A stretch of 64,000 nt of DNA from Caulobacteraceae bacterium (GCA_025450315.1 JANWHQ010000064.1:1-64000); one strand, 5' to 3'. Counted from the stretch's first letter, positions 46,559 through 56,519 are shown. Numbers and translations: made by a program. The notes: generated by a model not told the origin, from the sequence alone.

Positions 46559-49357
46559 TCATTCGGCCGGTTCGACCACCGGCTGTCGCACCGCCTCGAC
46601 CCGGGCGGCGCAGTACTTGAACTCGGGGATCTTGCCGTAGGGGTCCAGCATCGGGTTGGTCAGCTTGTTGGCCGGACTTTCGTTGAAGCAGAAGGGCATG
46701 AAGACCATGTCCTCGGCGACGTCGCGGTCGGCGCGCAGCACCGCCTCGATCCGGCCGCGGCGGGTCTCCACCGCGATCATGTCGCCCGGCGTCAGGTCCT
46801 GGCGCGCGATCGTCCGCGGGTTCATGGCGGCGATGCCCTGGGGCTCGATGGCGTCGAGCACGCCGGCGCGGCGGGTCATGGCGCCGGTGTGCCAGTGCTC
46901 GAGCATGCGGCCGGTGGTCAGCACCATCGGGTACTCGGCGTCCGGAACCTCGGCCGGCGGCAGCAGGTCGGCCGGCACGATGCGGCCGCGGCCGTCGGAG
47001 GTGGGGAAGCCGGAGGTGAACACCACCTCGTCGCCCGGGATGTCGGGGCCGCGGGCCGGATAGATCACCGAGTCCTCGCGCTCCAGCCGCTCCCAGGAGA
47101 TGTTGTTCAGCGACGGCATGGCCTTGCCCATTTCGGCATAGACGTCCGAGACCTGGTCGTAGCGCCAGTCCATCCCGATCCTCTGGCCCAGCTCGACGAT
47201 CAGCTCCCAGTCCTGGCGGGCCTGGCCGGGCATGTCGAGGGCCGGACGGCCGATCTGCACCTGACGGTTGGTGTTGGTGTAGGTGCCCAGCTTCTCGGCG
47301 TGGGCCGAGGCCGGGAAGATCACGTCGGCGTGCCAGGCGGTCTCGGTGAAGAAGATGTCCTGCACCACCAGATGCTCGAGCTTGGCCAGGGCATGGCGGG
47401 CGTGCTGCTGGTCGGGGTCCGACATCGCGGGGTTCTCGCCCATGATGTACATGCCCTTGATCTCGCCCTCGTGGATCGCGTCCACGATCTCGACCACGGT
47501 CAGGCCCTTCTTGGGGTCCAGCGTCTGGCCCCAGAAGTTCTCGTAGAAGCCGCGGATGTCGGGGTTCTCCACCGACTTGTAGTCCGGGAAGTACATCGGG
47601 ATCAGGCCGACGTCGGAGGCGCCCTGGACGTTGTTCTGGCCGCGCAGCGGATGCAGGCCCGTGCCCGGCCGGCCGATCTGGCCGGTGATCAGCGACAGGG
47701 CGATCAGGCAGCGGGCGTTGTCGGTGCCGTGGGTGTGCTGGGAGATGCCCATGCCCCAGAAGATGATCGAGCGCTCGGAGGTGGCGTAGGTGCGCGCCAC
47801 CTCGCGCAGGGTCTTGGCGTCGATGCCGCAGACGTCGGCCATGGACTCCGGCGAGAAGCCCTTGACCTTTTCCTTCAGCGCCTCGAAGCCCGAGACGTTC
47901 GCCTGGATGTACTGCTCGTCGTAGAGCTTCTCCTCGATGATCACGTGCAGCAGCGCGTTCAGCATGGCCACGTCGCTGCCCGGCCGGAAGCGCAGCGAAT
48001 AGGTGGCGTGGCGCATCATGTCCTGGCCGCGCGGATCCATGATGATCAGCTTGGCGCCCTTCTTCACGGCCTGCTTGAAGTAGGTCGCGGCCACCGGGTG
48101 GTTGGTGGTGGGCCGGGCGCCGATGACGATGATGCACTCGGCCTTCATGGCGTCGGTGAAGGGCGCCGAGACCGCGCCGGATCCCACCCCCTCCATCAGC
48201 GCCGCCACCGAGGAGGCGTGGCACAGGCGGGTGCAGTGGTCGACGTTGTTGGTCCCGAAGCCCACCCGCACCAGCTTCTGGAACAGATAGGCCTCCTCGT
48301 TGGAGCCCTTGGCCGAGCCGAAGCCGGACAGCGCCTTGCCGCCATGCGCCTGGCGGAGCTTCACCAGGCCGGCGGCGGCCCGCTCCATGGCCTCTTCCCA
48401 GGTGGCTTGGCGGAAGATGGTCAGGGGATCGGCGCCGCGCAGGTCGGCGTCGCCGTCCTTGGGCGCGTCGTCGCGGCGGATCAAGGGCGTGGTCAGGCGC
48501 TCGGGCGACATGGCGTAGTCGAAGCCGAAGCGGCCCTTCACGCACAGGCGGTTCTCGTTGGCGAAGCCGTCGCGGCCGTCGATCTGGACGATCCGGTTGT
48601 CCTTGACCAGGACCTTGGTCTGGCAGCCCACGCCGCAGAACGGGCAGACGGAATCGACCTCCTTGTCGAACGCCTGGATCTCCCGCCGACGGCTGGTCTT
48701 GTCCATCAGCGACTTCTCGTAGAGCGCGCCGGTGGGGCAGGCCTGGACGCACTCGCCGCAGCTGACGCAGGTCGACAGGCCCATGGGGTCGTGCAGGTCG
48801 AACACCGGCGCCGCGTGGCCGCCGCGCTCGCCCATGCCGATCACGTCGTTGACCTGGACCTCGCGGCAGGCGCGCACGCAGGCCCCGCACGAGATGCAGG
48901 CGTCGAGATTCACCGCGATGGCCGGGTTGGTGATGTCGAACTCGGCGTGGACGTGCGCGTCGGCGAACTTGGACTCGAAGCGGTCCGAGCCGGTGATCCC
49001 CATCGACCCGGCCCAGGTCCAGAACACCGACTGGTTGTCGGGACCTTCCTCGGCCGGGCGCATGTTGCTGGCCAAGAGCTCGAAGACCATGTGGCGGGCC
49101 TTCACGGCGCGCTCGCTCTGGGTCTGCACCTCCATGCCGGCGGTGGGCTTCCTGATGCACGAGGCGGTCAGCACCCGCTCGCCCTTCACGTCGACCATGC
49201 AGGCGCGGCAGTTGCCGTCGGGCCGGTAGCCCGGCATGTCGACATGACAGAGGTGGGGGATCTTGTTCCCCTCGCGCTTGGCGACGTCCCAGATGGTCTC
49301 GCCGGCCTCGGCCGCGACGGTCTTGCCGTCGAGGATGAATTCGATCCGATCGGTCAT
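46559..49357 (-). CDS. NAD-linked formate dehydrogenase alpha subunit, FDH1 type
   Basis: 932-aa molybdo/tungsto-bis-MGD catalytic subunit. N-terminal [2Fe-2S] domain (CHVDMPGYRPDGNCRACMV, then SCIRKP). The His-Cys3 cluster motif of NuoG-like FDHs is absent here, unlike FDH2. Two [4Fe-4S] clusters follow (CISCGACVRAC, CVSCGECVQACPTGA), then CPFCGVGCQTKVLV and the active-site NNVDHCTRLCHASSV with Cys as metal ligand. The C-terminal cofactor domain has TNTNRQVQIG and PFCFNESPANKL. Two-gene FDHs with a fused beta subunit, such as Methylobacterium FDH1, are tungsten enzymes, so W is possible. ATG 49357 begins 3 nt after the beta gene stop. Confidence 0.93.
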   Translation of the reverse strand: MTDRIEFILDGKTVAAEAGETIWDVAKREGNKIPHLCHVDMPGYRPDGNCRACMVDVKGERVLTASCIRKPTAGMEVQTQSERAVKARHMVFELLASNMRPAEEGPDNQSVFWTWAGSMGITGSDRFESKFADAHVHAEFDITNPAIAVNLDACISCGACVRACREVQVNDVIGMGERGGHAAPVFDLHDPMGLSTCVSCGECVQACPTGALYEKSLMDKTSRRREIQAFDKEVDSVCPFCGVGCQTKVLVKDNRIVQIDGRDGFANENRLCVKGRFGFDYAMSPERLTTPLIRRDDAPKDGDADLRGADPLTIFRQATWEEAMERAAAGLVKLRQAHGGKALSGFGSAKGSNEEAYLFQKLVRVGFGTNNVDHCTRLCHASSVAALMEGVGSGAVSAPFTDAMKAECIIVIGARPTTNHPVAATYFKQAVKKGAKLIIMDPRGQDMMRHATYSLRFRPGSDVAMLNALLHVIIEEKLYDEQYIQANVSGFEALKEKVKGFSPESMADVCGIDAKTLREVARTYATSERSIIFWGMGISQHTHGTDNARCLIALSLITGQIGRPGTGLHPLRGQNNVQGASDVGLIPMYFPDYKSVENPDIRGFYENFWGQTLDPKKGLTVVEIVDAIHEGEIKGMYIMGENPAMSDPDQQHARHALAKLEHLVVQDIFFTETAWHADVIFPASAHAEKLGTYTNTNRQVQIGRPALDMPGQARQDWELIVELGQRIGMDWRYDQVSDVYAEMGKAMPSLNNISWERLEREDSVIYPARGPDIPGDEVVFTSGFPTSDGRGRIVPADLLPPAEVPDAEYPMVLTTGRMLEHWHTGAMTRRAGVLDAIEPQGIAAMNPRTIARQDLTPGDMIAVETRRGRIEAVLRADRDVAEDMVFMPFCFNESPANKLTNPMLDPYGKIPEFKYCAARVEAVRQPVVEPAE

Positions 49358-49359
49358 GC

Positions 49360-51036
49360 TCAGATGTCCTCGCGGAAATGGATCAACAGGTGGTTCACCG
49401 GGTTGGGCGCCGCCTGGCCCAGGCCGCAGATGGAGGCGTCCCGCATGACCGCCTCCAGGTCCCGGATCGCCGCCTCGTCCAGGGGGCTCTCCTTCTGCAA
49501 GAGGTCGACCAGCTTGCCCGCGCCTTCGCGGCAGGGGGTGCATTGGCCGCAGCTCTCATGCTTGAAGAACTTCAGCAGGTTGAGGGTTGCGTCCTTGGCG
49601 CTGTCCTTGTCGGAGAACACCACGATAGCGTGCGATCCCACGAACGCGCCCTGTTTCGCCAGCTCGCCGCCGAAATCCAGCGGGATGTCGCCCATCGAGG
49701 CAGGCAGGATGCCCCCCGAGGCGCCGCCGGGCAGATAGGCCTTGAAGGTGTGGCCGTCGGCCATGCCGCCGCAGTAGTCCTCGATCAGCTCGCGCACCGT
49801 GACCCCGGCCGGCGCCTGCTTGACCCCCGGCTCCCTGACCCGCCCGGAGACCGACCAGGAGCGGACGCCGGGATGCTCGGGCTTACCCTGGGCGGCGAAC
49901 CATTCGGGGCCGTTCTCGAGGATGTCGCGGACCCACCACAGGGTCTCGACGTTCTGGTTCAGCGTCGGACGGCCGAACAGGCCCACCTCGGCGATGTAGG
50001 GCGGGCGGTTGCGCGGCAGCCCGCGCTTGCCCTCGATGCTCTCCAGCCTCGCGCTCTCCGCGCCGCAGGTCTAGGCGCCGGCGCCGCGGCGCAGCTCGAT
50101 GAAGCCGGGCGGTGCGATGCCGGCGGCCTCCAGCGCGGCGATCTCGGCGCGCAGGATGTGCAGCACGGCCGGGTATTCGTCGCGCATGTAGAAATAGATG
50201 CGCTCGGCCTCCACCGCGTGGGCGGCGATCAGCGCGCCTTCCAGGGCGCGGTGGGGATCGCGCTCGAGGAACCAGCGGTCCTTGAAGGTGCCGGGCTCGC
50301 CCTCGTCGCCGTTGATCGTCATCAGCCGCGGGCCCGCGAAGCCGCGCACGATGCTCCACTTGCGCCCGGTCGGGAAACCGGCGCCGCCGAGGCCGCGCAG
50401 GCCGCCGTTCTGCAGCGTCTCGATCATGGCCTCGGGGGTGAGCTCGCCCGAGCGCACCCTGGCCAGGGTCCGGTAGCCGCCGCGGACCTGGTAGGTTTCC
50501 AGGCCGATGTAGTCGGGGACCACCACCTCGGTCATGCCCTCCAGGGCCATGTGGCGGAGGCCCTCCACCGTGGCGTGGTCGACCTCGCGGTCGCCGACGC
50601 GGGCGGCCGGCGCGGTGGCGCAGCGGCCGACGCAGGGGGCGCGGACCACCCGCACGTCGGCGGGATCGACGCTGGCGGTCAGGGCCTCGATCAGCTGCTC
50701 GCTGCCGGCCAGCATGCAGGCGATGGACTCGCAGACCCGGATGGTGATCGGCGCGGGCGGGGTCTGGCCTTCGTGCACCACGTCGAAGTGGTCGTAGAAG
50801 GAGGCGACCTCGTAGACCTCGGCCTGGGACAGCCGCATCTCCTCGGCCAGGGCGCGCATGTGGCGGGCGGACAGGTGGCCGAAGCGGTCCTGGATCAGGT
50901 GCAGGTGTTCGATCAGCAGGTCGCGCCGGCGGGGACGGGATCCGAGCAGCTCGCGCACGTCGGCCAGGGCCTTGTCCTCGACCGCCCGGCCCTTGGGGCC
51001 CCGGTCGCGCCGGCGACGCGGAACTTCAGCGTTCAT
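49360..51036 (-). pseudogene. Formate dehydrogenase beta subunit, NuoE-NuoF fusion, with in-frame UAG
   Basis: Diaphorase subunit passing electrons from FDH1 alpha to NAD+. The NuoE-like part (about 1-160) has CESIACMLAG and CVGRCATAP as [2Fe-2S] ligands. The NuoF-like part has RGLGGAGFPTGRKWSIVR, NGDEGEPGTFKDRW and C-terminal HESCGQCTPCREG with a later SICGLG for the [4Fe-4S] cluster. The reading frame is continuous over both parts except for TAG at 50071-50073, at the Tyr of the conserved GAGAY(I/V)CGEE. The next residues read TCGAESARLES where the family has ICGEES(A)MI/LES. Everything downstream is well conserved, so the lesion is either recent or a sequence error. ATG 51036 has GAAGGA upstream. 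Confidence 0.85.
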
Positions 51037-51072
51037 ACCCGTCCTTCTCTCGACCAAGGCCCTGCGCGCGCA

Positions 51073-52329
51073 TCAGAGCAGCGACGAATAGGTCATGAAC
51101 TCGACCATCCGACCCGGCTCTATGGTGGTGATGTCCTCGGATAGCTCGACAAGGCCGTCCGTGTCGATGAGGGACGACAACAGGCCCGCCCCCTCGCGCG
51201 GGAACTTCACCGCCTCCAGCAGGCCGTCCTCGCCGGCGCGCAGGCTCGCGCGGACGTATTCGCGGCGACCGGATTTCTTTCGGTAGCTGAACGCCGCCCG
51301 GACCTGGGCGCCCACGGGCCTGCGCCATTCGGCGCCCGCCAGGGCGAAGATCGCCGGCCGGGCCACGTGGGCGAAGGTCACGAAGCTGGCCACCGGATTG
51401 CCGGGCAGGCCGATGAACGGGCAGCCCTTGATCACCCCCATGGCCACCGGCCGGCCGGGCTTGATGGCCATCCGCCAGAACACCATCGAGCCGACCTGGT
51501 CGATGGCCGCCTTCACATAGTCCGCATCGCCGGTGGAGACCCCGCCGGAGGTCAGGATCAGGTCGTGCCGGGCGGCGCCCTGCTCGAGGATGCCGGCGAT
51601 GGCCCCGGCGTCGTCGGGCAGGATGCCGAGGTCGGTGACCAGGCAGCCGATCCGCCGCAGCATGGCGGCCAGCATGAAGCGGTTGGAATCGTAGAGCTGC
51701 GACGCGCCGCGGGCCCGGCCGGGCTCGACGATCTCGTCGCCGTTGGAGAACACCGCGACCCGCACGCGCCGGCGCACCTCGAGCTCGGTCAGGCCCTGGG
51801 CGGCGGCGACGGCCACGTCCTGAGGCCGCAGCCGCCGGCCGGCCGGCAGGATCGGCCTGCCCTCGGGGATGTCCTCGCCCGCCGGGCGCACGTTGGCGCC
51901 GCGCTTCAGCCCCGCCGGCAGGACCGCGCGGCCCTCCTCGTCGACGGTGACGTCCTCCTGCATGAACACGGTGTCGGCGTCCGGCGGCATGGGCGCGCCG
52001 GTGAAGATGCGGACCGCCTTGCCGGGCGGGACGGGCGCTCCCGCCGACATGCCCGCCTGGGTCCGGGAGGCGACCTCGAAGGGCAGAGCCTCGCCGGCCG
52101 GCAGGTCCTCGCCGCGCACCGCATAGCCGTCGACCGCCGAGTTGGTGAACGGCGGCAGGCTCAGCCGGGCGACCAGATCCTGGACCAGCACCCGCCCGTC
52201 CGCCTCGCCCAGCGCCACGCGCTCGGCGCCGTCCACCGGGCTCAGCTGGGCGACGATGAGGGCGACCGCCTCGTCGACCGACCGCATGGGTCCGCCGAGC
52301 GCGAAGCAGTCATCGGAAAGTTGGGCCAT
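51073..52329 (-). CDS. moeA2: Molybdopterin molybdotransferase MoeA (copy 2)
   Basis: 418 aa. Visible are NSAVDGYAVRGEDL, IFTGAPMPPDADTVFMQED, VAVFSNGDEIVEPG, ILTSGGVSTGDADYV, IKPGRPVAMG and FIGLPGNPVASFVTF. It differs clearly from copy 1 and is embedded between the TonB receptor and FDH1. In organisms using both Mo and W, separate MoeA copies can serve each metal; that this copy serves FDH1 is inference. ATG 52329 is taken; it lies 68 bp after the receptor gene. Confidence 0.94.
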   Translation of the reverse strand: MAQLSDDCFALGGPMRSVDEAVALIVAQLSPVDGAERVALGEADGRVLVQDLVARLSLPPFTNSAVDGYAVRGEDLPAGEALPFEVASRTQAGMSAGAPVPPGKAVRIFTGAPMPPDADTVFMQEDVTVDEEGRAVLPAGLKRGANVRPAGEDIPEGRPILPAGRRLRPQDVAVAAAQGLTELEVRRRVRVAVFSNGDEIVEPGRARGASQLYDSNRFMLAAMLRRIGCLVTDLGILPDDAGAIAGILEQGAARHDLILTSGGVSTGDADYVKAAIDQVGSMVFWRMAIKPGRPVAMGVIKGCPFIGLPGNPVASFVTFAHVARPAIFALAGAEWRRPVGAQVRAAFSYRKKSGRREYVRASLRAGEDGLLEAVKFPREGAGLLSSLIDTDGLVELSEDITTIEPGRMVEFMTYSSLL

Positions 52330-52397
52330 GGGCCAGACATAGTCGGGGCGGCCCACCGATCAAAGACCGGTCGCGCCGTCCCCGAGCCTGCCCCCGG

Positions 52398-54557
52398 TCA
52401 GTAGTCGAACTCCAGGCTGGCCATCACTGTCCGCGGCGGGGCGATGTAGGCGGTGTTGGCGCCGGCGCTGCCCACGATGTTGCCGTCCGCGATGGCGGTG
52501 TAATAGCGGGTGTCCCCCACGTTCATCACCTGCAGCCGGGCCGTCTCGTGGCGCCCGCCGAGCATGGTGCTGTAGCGAAGTCCGAGGTCGACGGTGACAT
52601 AGGACGGCGCGAAGGAATTGTTGGTGTTGGTCGCCGCGCGGTCGCCCTCGAAGTGGATCGCGCCGGTGAAGGCCAGGCCTTTCAGCGACACCGGGTGCAC
52701 GTCCGCGGCCAGGTCGGCCTTCCAGTTCGGCACGCCCACCACGCGCTTGTCGTTGGTATCGGGCAGCAGCGAGCCCTCGAGCCGCGCATCCACATAGGTG
52801 ATGCCGCCCAGCAGGCTGAGGTCGGGGCCGAGGGCGCCCTGGCCATAGACCTCCGCGCCCCAGTTCCGCTGGGTCCCGATGACCTGGAAGAGGTTGGTCG
52901 CCGCAACCGTCTGGGCCAGCGGGCGGGTCATCCGGAACCCGTCGACGGTGACCAGGAAGTCCGGCGTCAGGGCGTACTTGAACCCGGCCTCGTAGTCGGT
53001 GTCGCGGTAGGGGCTCAGGGTGACGTTGACGTTCTTGGAGCCGGCCGGCGCGGTCTCGCCCTGCTCGACGTTGTTGGCGTAGGTCGCGTAGAGGGAGAGC
53101 CGCTCCAGCGGCTTGTAGATCAGGCTGACGGTCGGGCTCCAGACCCAGCTCTCGCTGTTGGAGGCGGTGATCGCGCCGGTCTTCGACCAGCTCGTGGAGT
53201 TCAGGAACGCGGTGCTGACCACGCCCTGCAGCGCCCACTGCGGCGAGAAGTGGATCTCGTCCCCGGCGATCAGCGACTGGACCTGGAGCCGCCCCGACTC
53301 GTATTCGCCGCCGCCCGACGGCGTCGGCTTGGCCGGCAGCACCTGCGGATTGGCCAGGTTGCTCTTCCCCAGGCTGACGGCGATGGAGTTGTGGTTGGAG
53401 TACTGGCCGTTGGTGAAGCCGTTGGTCCCCAGCGTCACGTCGTTGGTCAGGCCGGCCAGGGTCACGTGGCCGTTCAGGGCGGCCATGTTGCTGAAGATGG
53501 TGAAACGCGGGACGGCGTTGAAGTTCTTGGTGACCGTATAGTCGCCGGTGTCGTCGGTCAGCTGGTCGGTGATGCCGTAGAGACCGCGCAGGGCGTCCTC
53601 GTAGAGAAGGCCGAGCTCGAGGTTCCAGCCGTTGCCAAAGTCGTGCTTCAGCTTGCCGAGGCCCAGGTTGCTGGTCAGGTCCGCGCCGGCGCCGGGCTGG
53701 CCGAGGCCGACGGTGGTCGGATCGGGCGCGGGCGGCAGGAAGGTGCTCTTGCCCGAGAAGTAGACGATGCTGCCCGGCAGGCCGGCGATGTTGGTCTCGT
53801 AGTGGCTGGCGTCGAGCTCCAGCACCGTGTGGGGGCCGAGGTGGATATCGAAGTCGCCCTGGACCAGGGTGCGGTTCTCGTGGCTCTGGGCCACCCAGGA
53901 CTCCCCCTCGCCATGCAGGACGTTCAGCCGGTATCCGAAGGCGCCCACGCGGTCGCCGACGTCGGCCTGGCCGGTGAAGACCCCGTCGGAGTCATAGCTG
54001 CCCACCGCGCGCAGCAGCAGCGAATCGGTCGGCCGCTTGAGCTGGTAGTTGAAGACCCCGGCCACCGGCTGGGGGCCGTAGAGGGCGCCGGTGGCGCCGT
54101 TGAGCACCTGGATGCCGGAGAGCCCCTCCCCGGCGTTGGCGGTGGTGCCGACCAGGCTCAACCCGTCCATCCGGGTGTCTTGCGCGATGCTGCCCTGGAA
54201 GCCCCGCGACTGCGGCCGCGACACCTCGTAGCCCTGCTGATTGCGGATGGTCACCGACGGCAGGTAGCGCAGGATGTCGTTCACCGTCCGCGCCTGCATG
54301 TTGACGATCAGGTCCTCGGGGACGGTGGTCACCGACATGGGCGTGTCGAGGATCGCGCGCGAGCCGAGCGGCCCGAGGTCGGCCTGCGGGACGACGTAGC
54401 TCGGGGCCACATAGGGACGCGCCGTCACCACCACCTCGCTGACCTTGGCGGGGCCGGCCGCCGACTGGGCGTCCGCCGGGCCGGCGAGCGCCAGCGCCAG
54501 GCAGGCCAGCGACGCGCCGCCGAGGAAGACCCGGCGAATTCGGAACAGATCAGACAT
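52398..54557 (-). CDS. TonB-dependent outer membrane receptor, candidate Mo/W uptake
   Basis: 719 aa. Signal peptide (cleavage near ADA-QS, residue 30), TonB-box-like EVVVTA, plug domain (about 60-180) with RYLPSVTIRNQQGYEVSRPQSRGFQGS and a beta-barrel ending in the terminal aromatic SLEFDY. It resembles siderophore-receptor types. The operator 19 bp upstream of its ATG is a ModE-type palindrome, and the gene heads a unit with moeA2, FDH1 and mobB. Next upstream is a FecBCD-type importer with the same operator. That context, not the protein sequence, suggests molybdate/tungstate or a metal chelate as ligand. A weak GACCGG/CCGGTC hairpin in the 68-bp gap may partly separate it from moeA2. Confidence 0.9.
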   Translation of the reverse strand: MSDLFRIRRVFLGGASLACLALALAGPADAQSAAGPAKVSEVVVTARPYVAPSYVVPQADLGPLGSRAILDTPMSVTTVPEDLIVNMQARTVNDILRYLPSVTIRNQQGYEVSRPQSRGFQGSIAQDTRMDGLSLVGTTANAGEGLSGIQVLNGATGALYGPQPVAGVFNYQLKRPTDSLLLRAVGSYDSDGVFTGQADVGDRVGAFGYRLNVLHGEGESWVAQSHENRTLVQGDFDIHLGPHTVLELDASHYETNIAGLPGSIVYFSGKSTFLPPAPDPTTVGLGQPGAGADLTSNLGLGKLKHDFGNGWNLELGLLYEDALRGLYGITDQLTDDTGDYTVTKNFNAVPRFTIFSNMAALNGHVTLAGLTNDVTLGTNGFTNGQYSNHNSIAVSLGKSNLANPQVLPAKPTPSGGGEYESGRLQVQSLIAGDEIHFSPQWALQGVVSTAFLNSTSWSKTGAITASNSESWVWSPTVSLIYKPLERLSLYATYANNVEQGETAPAGSKNVNVTLSPYRDTDYEAGFKYALTPDFLVTVDGFRMTRPLAQTVAATNLFQVIGTQRNWGAEVYGQGALGPDLSLLGGITYVDARLEGSLLPDTNDKRVVGVPNWKADLAADVHPVSLKGLAFTGAIHFEGDRAATNTNNSFAPSYVTVDLGLRYSTMLGGRHETARLQVMNVGDTRYYTAIADGNIVGSAGANTAYIAPPRTVMASLEFDY

Positions 54558-54575
54558 ATGAAGCCCCTGACGTAT

Positions 54576-54595
54576 CTATATACAGCTAGATATAG
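54576..54595. promoter_or_regulatory. ModE-type operator upstream of TonB receptor
   Basis: CTATAT (54576-54581), 8 nt, ATATAG (54590-54595), flanked by GCG on the right. This is the geometry of the published ModE consensus CGCTATATA-N6-TATATAACG. It lies just upstream of the receptor's ATG, where binding by Mo-loaded ModE would repress. No modE gene is in the window. Confidence 0.8.
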
Positions 54596-54687
54596 CGCCG
54601 GGTCCGACTGCTACAGCTCGAGAGGAATTTCCAGCCAAAACTTGGCTGTCGGCGCCTTCCAGGGGCCGGCTGTGGCCTGAAGGCCGC

Positions 54688-55497
54688 TCAGAAGGGCCGC
54701 AGGGCGCCTCGATCGCCGTCGCCGCCCGCGGTGGCGGAGAGGAACAGGCCCTCCTCGGCCTCCACCAGCCGCACCTCCACGGCATAGAGCCGGGACAGGG
54801 TCTCGGGCGTCAGGACCTCGCGCGGCGCCCCGTCGCCCAGCACCTCGCCCCCGTGCAGCAGCACCGCCCGGTTGAACCAGCGCAGCGCCAGTTCCGGCTG
54901 GTGGGTCGACATCAGGATGGCGCGGCCCTCGCCCGCCAACTGCGCCAGCAGCCCCATCAGCCGCGCCTGCTGGCCCAGATCGAGCGAGGCGGTGGGCTCG
55001 TCCATCAGAAGGATCTGGGCGCCCTGGGCCAGGGCGCGGGCGATCAGCACCGCCTGCCGCTCGCCGCCCGACAGACCGGCGTAGCTCCGCTCGGCGAACC
55101 CGGTCAGGCCCAGCCGGTCCAGGGCGCCGGAGATGGCGGCCTCGTCCTCGGAGGTCCGCGCCGGACCCCAGCCCGAGGCCGGGGCCCGCGCCATGGCGAC
55201 GATCTCGCGCACCGTATAGGGGAAGGACGGCACATGGGTCTGGGGGACATAGGCGATGCGCCGGGCGATGGCGCGACGGCCGTGCGCGGCCAGGGGGCGT
55301 CCGTCCAGCCGCACCTCGCCCTGGTCGGGGCGCACGAAGCCCAGCAGCGTGCGCAGGAGCGTGGTCTTGCCCGCGCCATTGGCCCCCAGCAGGGCGGCGC
55401 AGTCGCCGGGCCCCAGGGCCAGGCTGACCCCGGCCATCACCTGCCGCTCGCCCAGCCGCAGGCCGAGTCCCTCCGCCTCGAGCACCGCGGGACTCAC
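54688..55497 (-). CDS. FecE/BtuD-type ABC importer ATPase
   Basis: 269 aa. Walker A GANGAGKTTLL, Q-loop YVPQTHVP, signature LSGGERQAVLIARAL, Walker B ILLMDEPTASLDL and switch His in MSTHQPELAL. It is of the FecCDE/BtuCD importer type. GTG 55497 forms a GTGA overlap with the permease stop; GTG 55503 is an alternative. It is third gene of a binding protein-permease-ATPase unit with a ModE-type operator. MolABC of Haemophilus influenzae, a molybdate/tungstate importer, belongs to this same FecCD class. Confidence 0.93.
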   Translation of the reverse strand: MSPAVLEAEGLGLRLGERQVMAGVSLALGPGDCAALLGANGAGKTTLLRTLLGFVRPDQGEVRLDGRPLAAHGRRAIARRIAYVPQTHVPSFPYTVREIVAMARAPASGWGPARTSEDEAAISGALDRLGLTGFAERSYAGLSGGERQAVLIARALAQGAQILLMDEPTASLDLGQQARLMGLLAQLAGEGRAILMSTHQPELALRWFNRAVLLHGGEVLGDGAPREVLTPETLSRLYAVEVRLVEAEEGLFLSATAGGDGDRGALRPF

Positions 55498-56519
55498 ACC
55501 CACCCCCGGCGGATGCGCGGCAGCACCATCAGGAAGATCACCACGCCCAGAAGGTCGCTGACCACGCCCAGCGGAATCTCCGAGGCGGTCAGGGTGCGGG
55601 CCAGGCCGTCGCTGACGATCATGAACACCGCCCCGATGCAGGCGGCGACCGGCATCAGCCGCCGGTGCGTCGGCCCCACCAGCAGCCGCGCCACGTGCGG
55701 GACGATCAGGCCGACCCAGCCGATCACGCCCGCCAGCGCCACGGTCAGGGCGGAGGTCACCGTGGCGGCGGCGATCACCGCCAGCCTCAGGCCGCCGACC
55801 GGCAGGCCGAGGCTGCGCGCCTCGTCGTCGCTGAGCGCCAGGGCGTCCAGGTAGCGGGAGAGGAAGAGCAGCACGACACCCCCCGCCGCCAACACGGGGC
55901 CCACGCGCCAGAGCTCGTGCGGCTGGACGGCCGCGAGGCTCCCCAGCAGCCAGAAGACGATGTCGGGCAGCTGGTTCTCGGGGTCGGCGGCGAACTTCAT
56001 GATCGACAGCAGGGCGGTGAACAGGGCGGTGGAGACCAGGCCTCCGAACACCAGCAGCAGGATGCCCGGGTCGCCGACTCCCCGGCCGTCCCGGCCGAAG
56101 GCGCGGGCCACCACGACGCCGACCACCACCGCCGCCGCGCCCCCCGCGAAGGTCAGCAGCAGCCTGAGCTCGGCCGGGGCCCCGGTCACCACCGCCACGG
56201 CCGCCCCGAACCCGGCGCCGGCCAGGACGCCCAGCAGGCTCGGCGACACCAGGGGGTTGCGGAACACCGACTGGTAGGAGGCGCCGCTCAGCGACAGGCC
56301 CGCGCCGATCAGCATGGCGGCGATCACCCGCGGCGTCCGCTCGGCGAAGAGGATCACCTCGCCGGTGGCGTCCGCGGGCGGCGGGGCGAGACCAAGGCGG
56401 TGGGCCAGGGCCTGCAGCACCTGCGCCGCCGGCAGCGGGTAGCGGCCGACGCAGAGGCCGGCGAAGGCCGACGCGGCCAGCAGCACGAGGCAGACGGGCA
56501 GGATCGTCCGGCGGCTCAT
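55494..56519 (-). CDS. FecCD-type ABC importer permease
   Basis: 341 aa, about ten spans. Family motifs: ERTPRVIAAMLIGAGLSLSGASYQSVFRNPLVSPSLLGVLAGAGFGA split over the first conserved region, and the coupling-helix region ARSLGLPVG. GWVGLIVPHVARLLVGPTHRRLMP follows near the end. It overlaps the binding-protein gene by 4 nt. No substrate residues can be read from sequence. Confidence 0.94.
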   Translation of the reverse strand: MSRRTILPVCLVLLAASAFAGLCVGRYPLPAAQVLQALAHRLGLAPPPADATGEVILFAERTPRVIAAMLIGAGLSLSGASYQSVFRNPLVSPSLLGVLAGAGFGAAVAVVTGAPAELRLLLTFAGGAAAVVVGVVVARAFGRDGRGVGDPGILLLVFGGLVSTALFTALLSIMKFAADPENQLPDIVFWLLGSLAAVQPHELWRVGPVLAAGGVVLLFLSRYLDALALSDDEARSLGLPVGGLRLAVIAAATVTSALTVALAGVIGWVGLIVPHVARLLVGPTHRRLMPVAACIGAVFMIVSDGLARTLTASEIPLGVVSDLLGVVIFLMVLPRIRRGWV

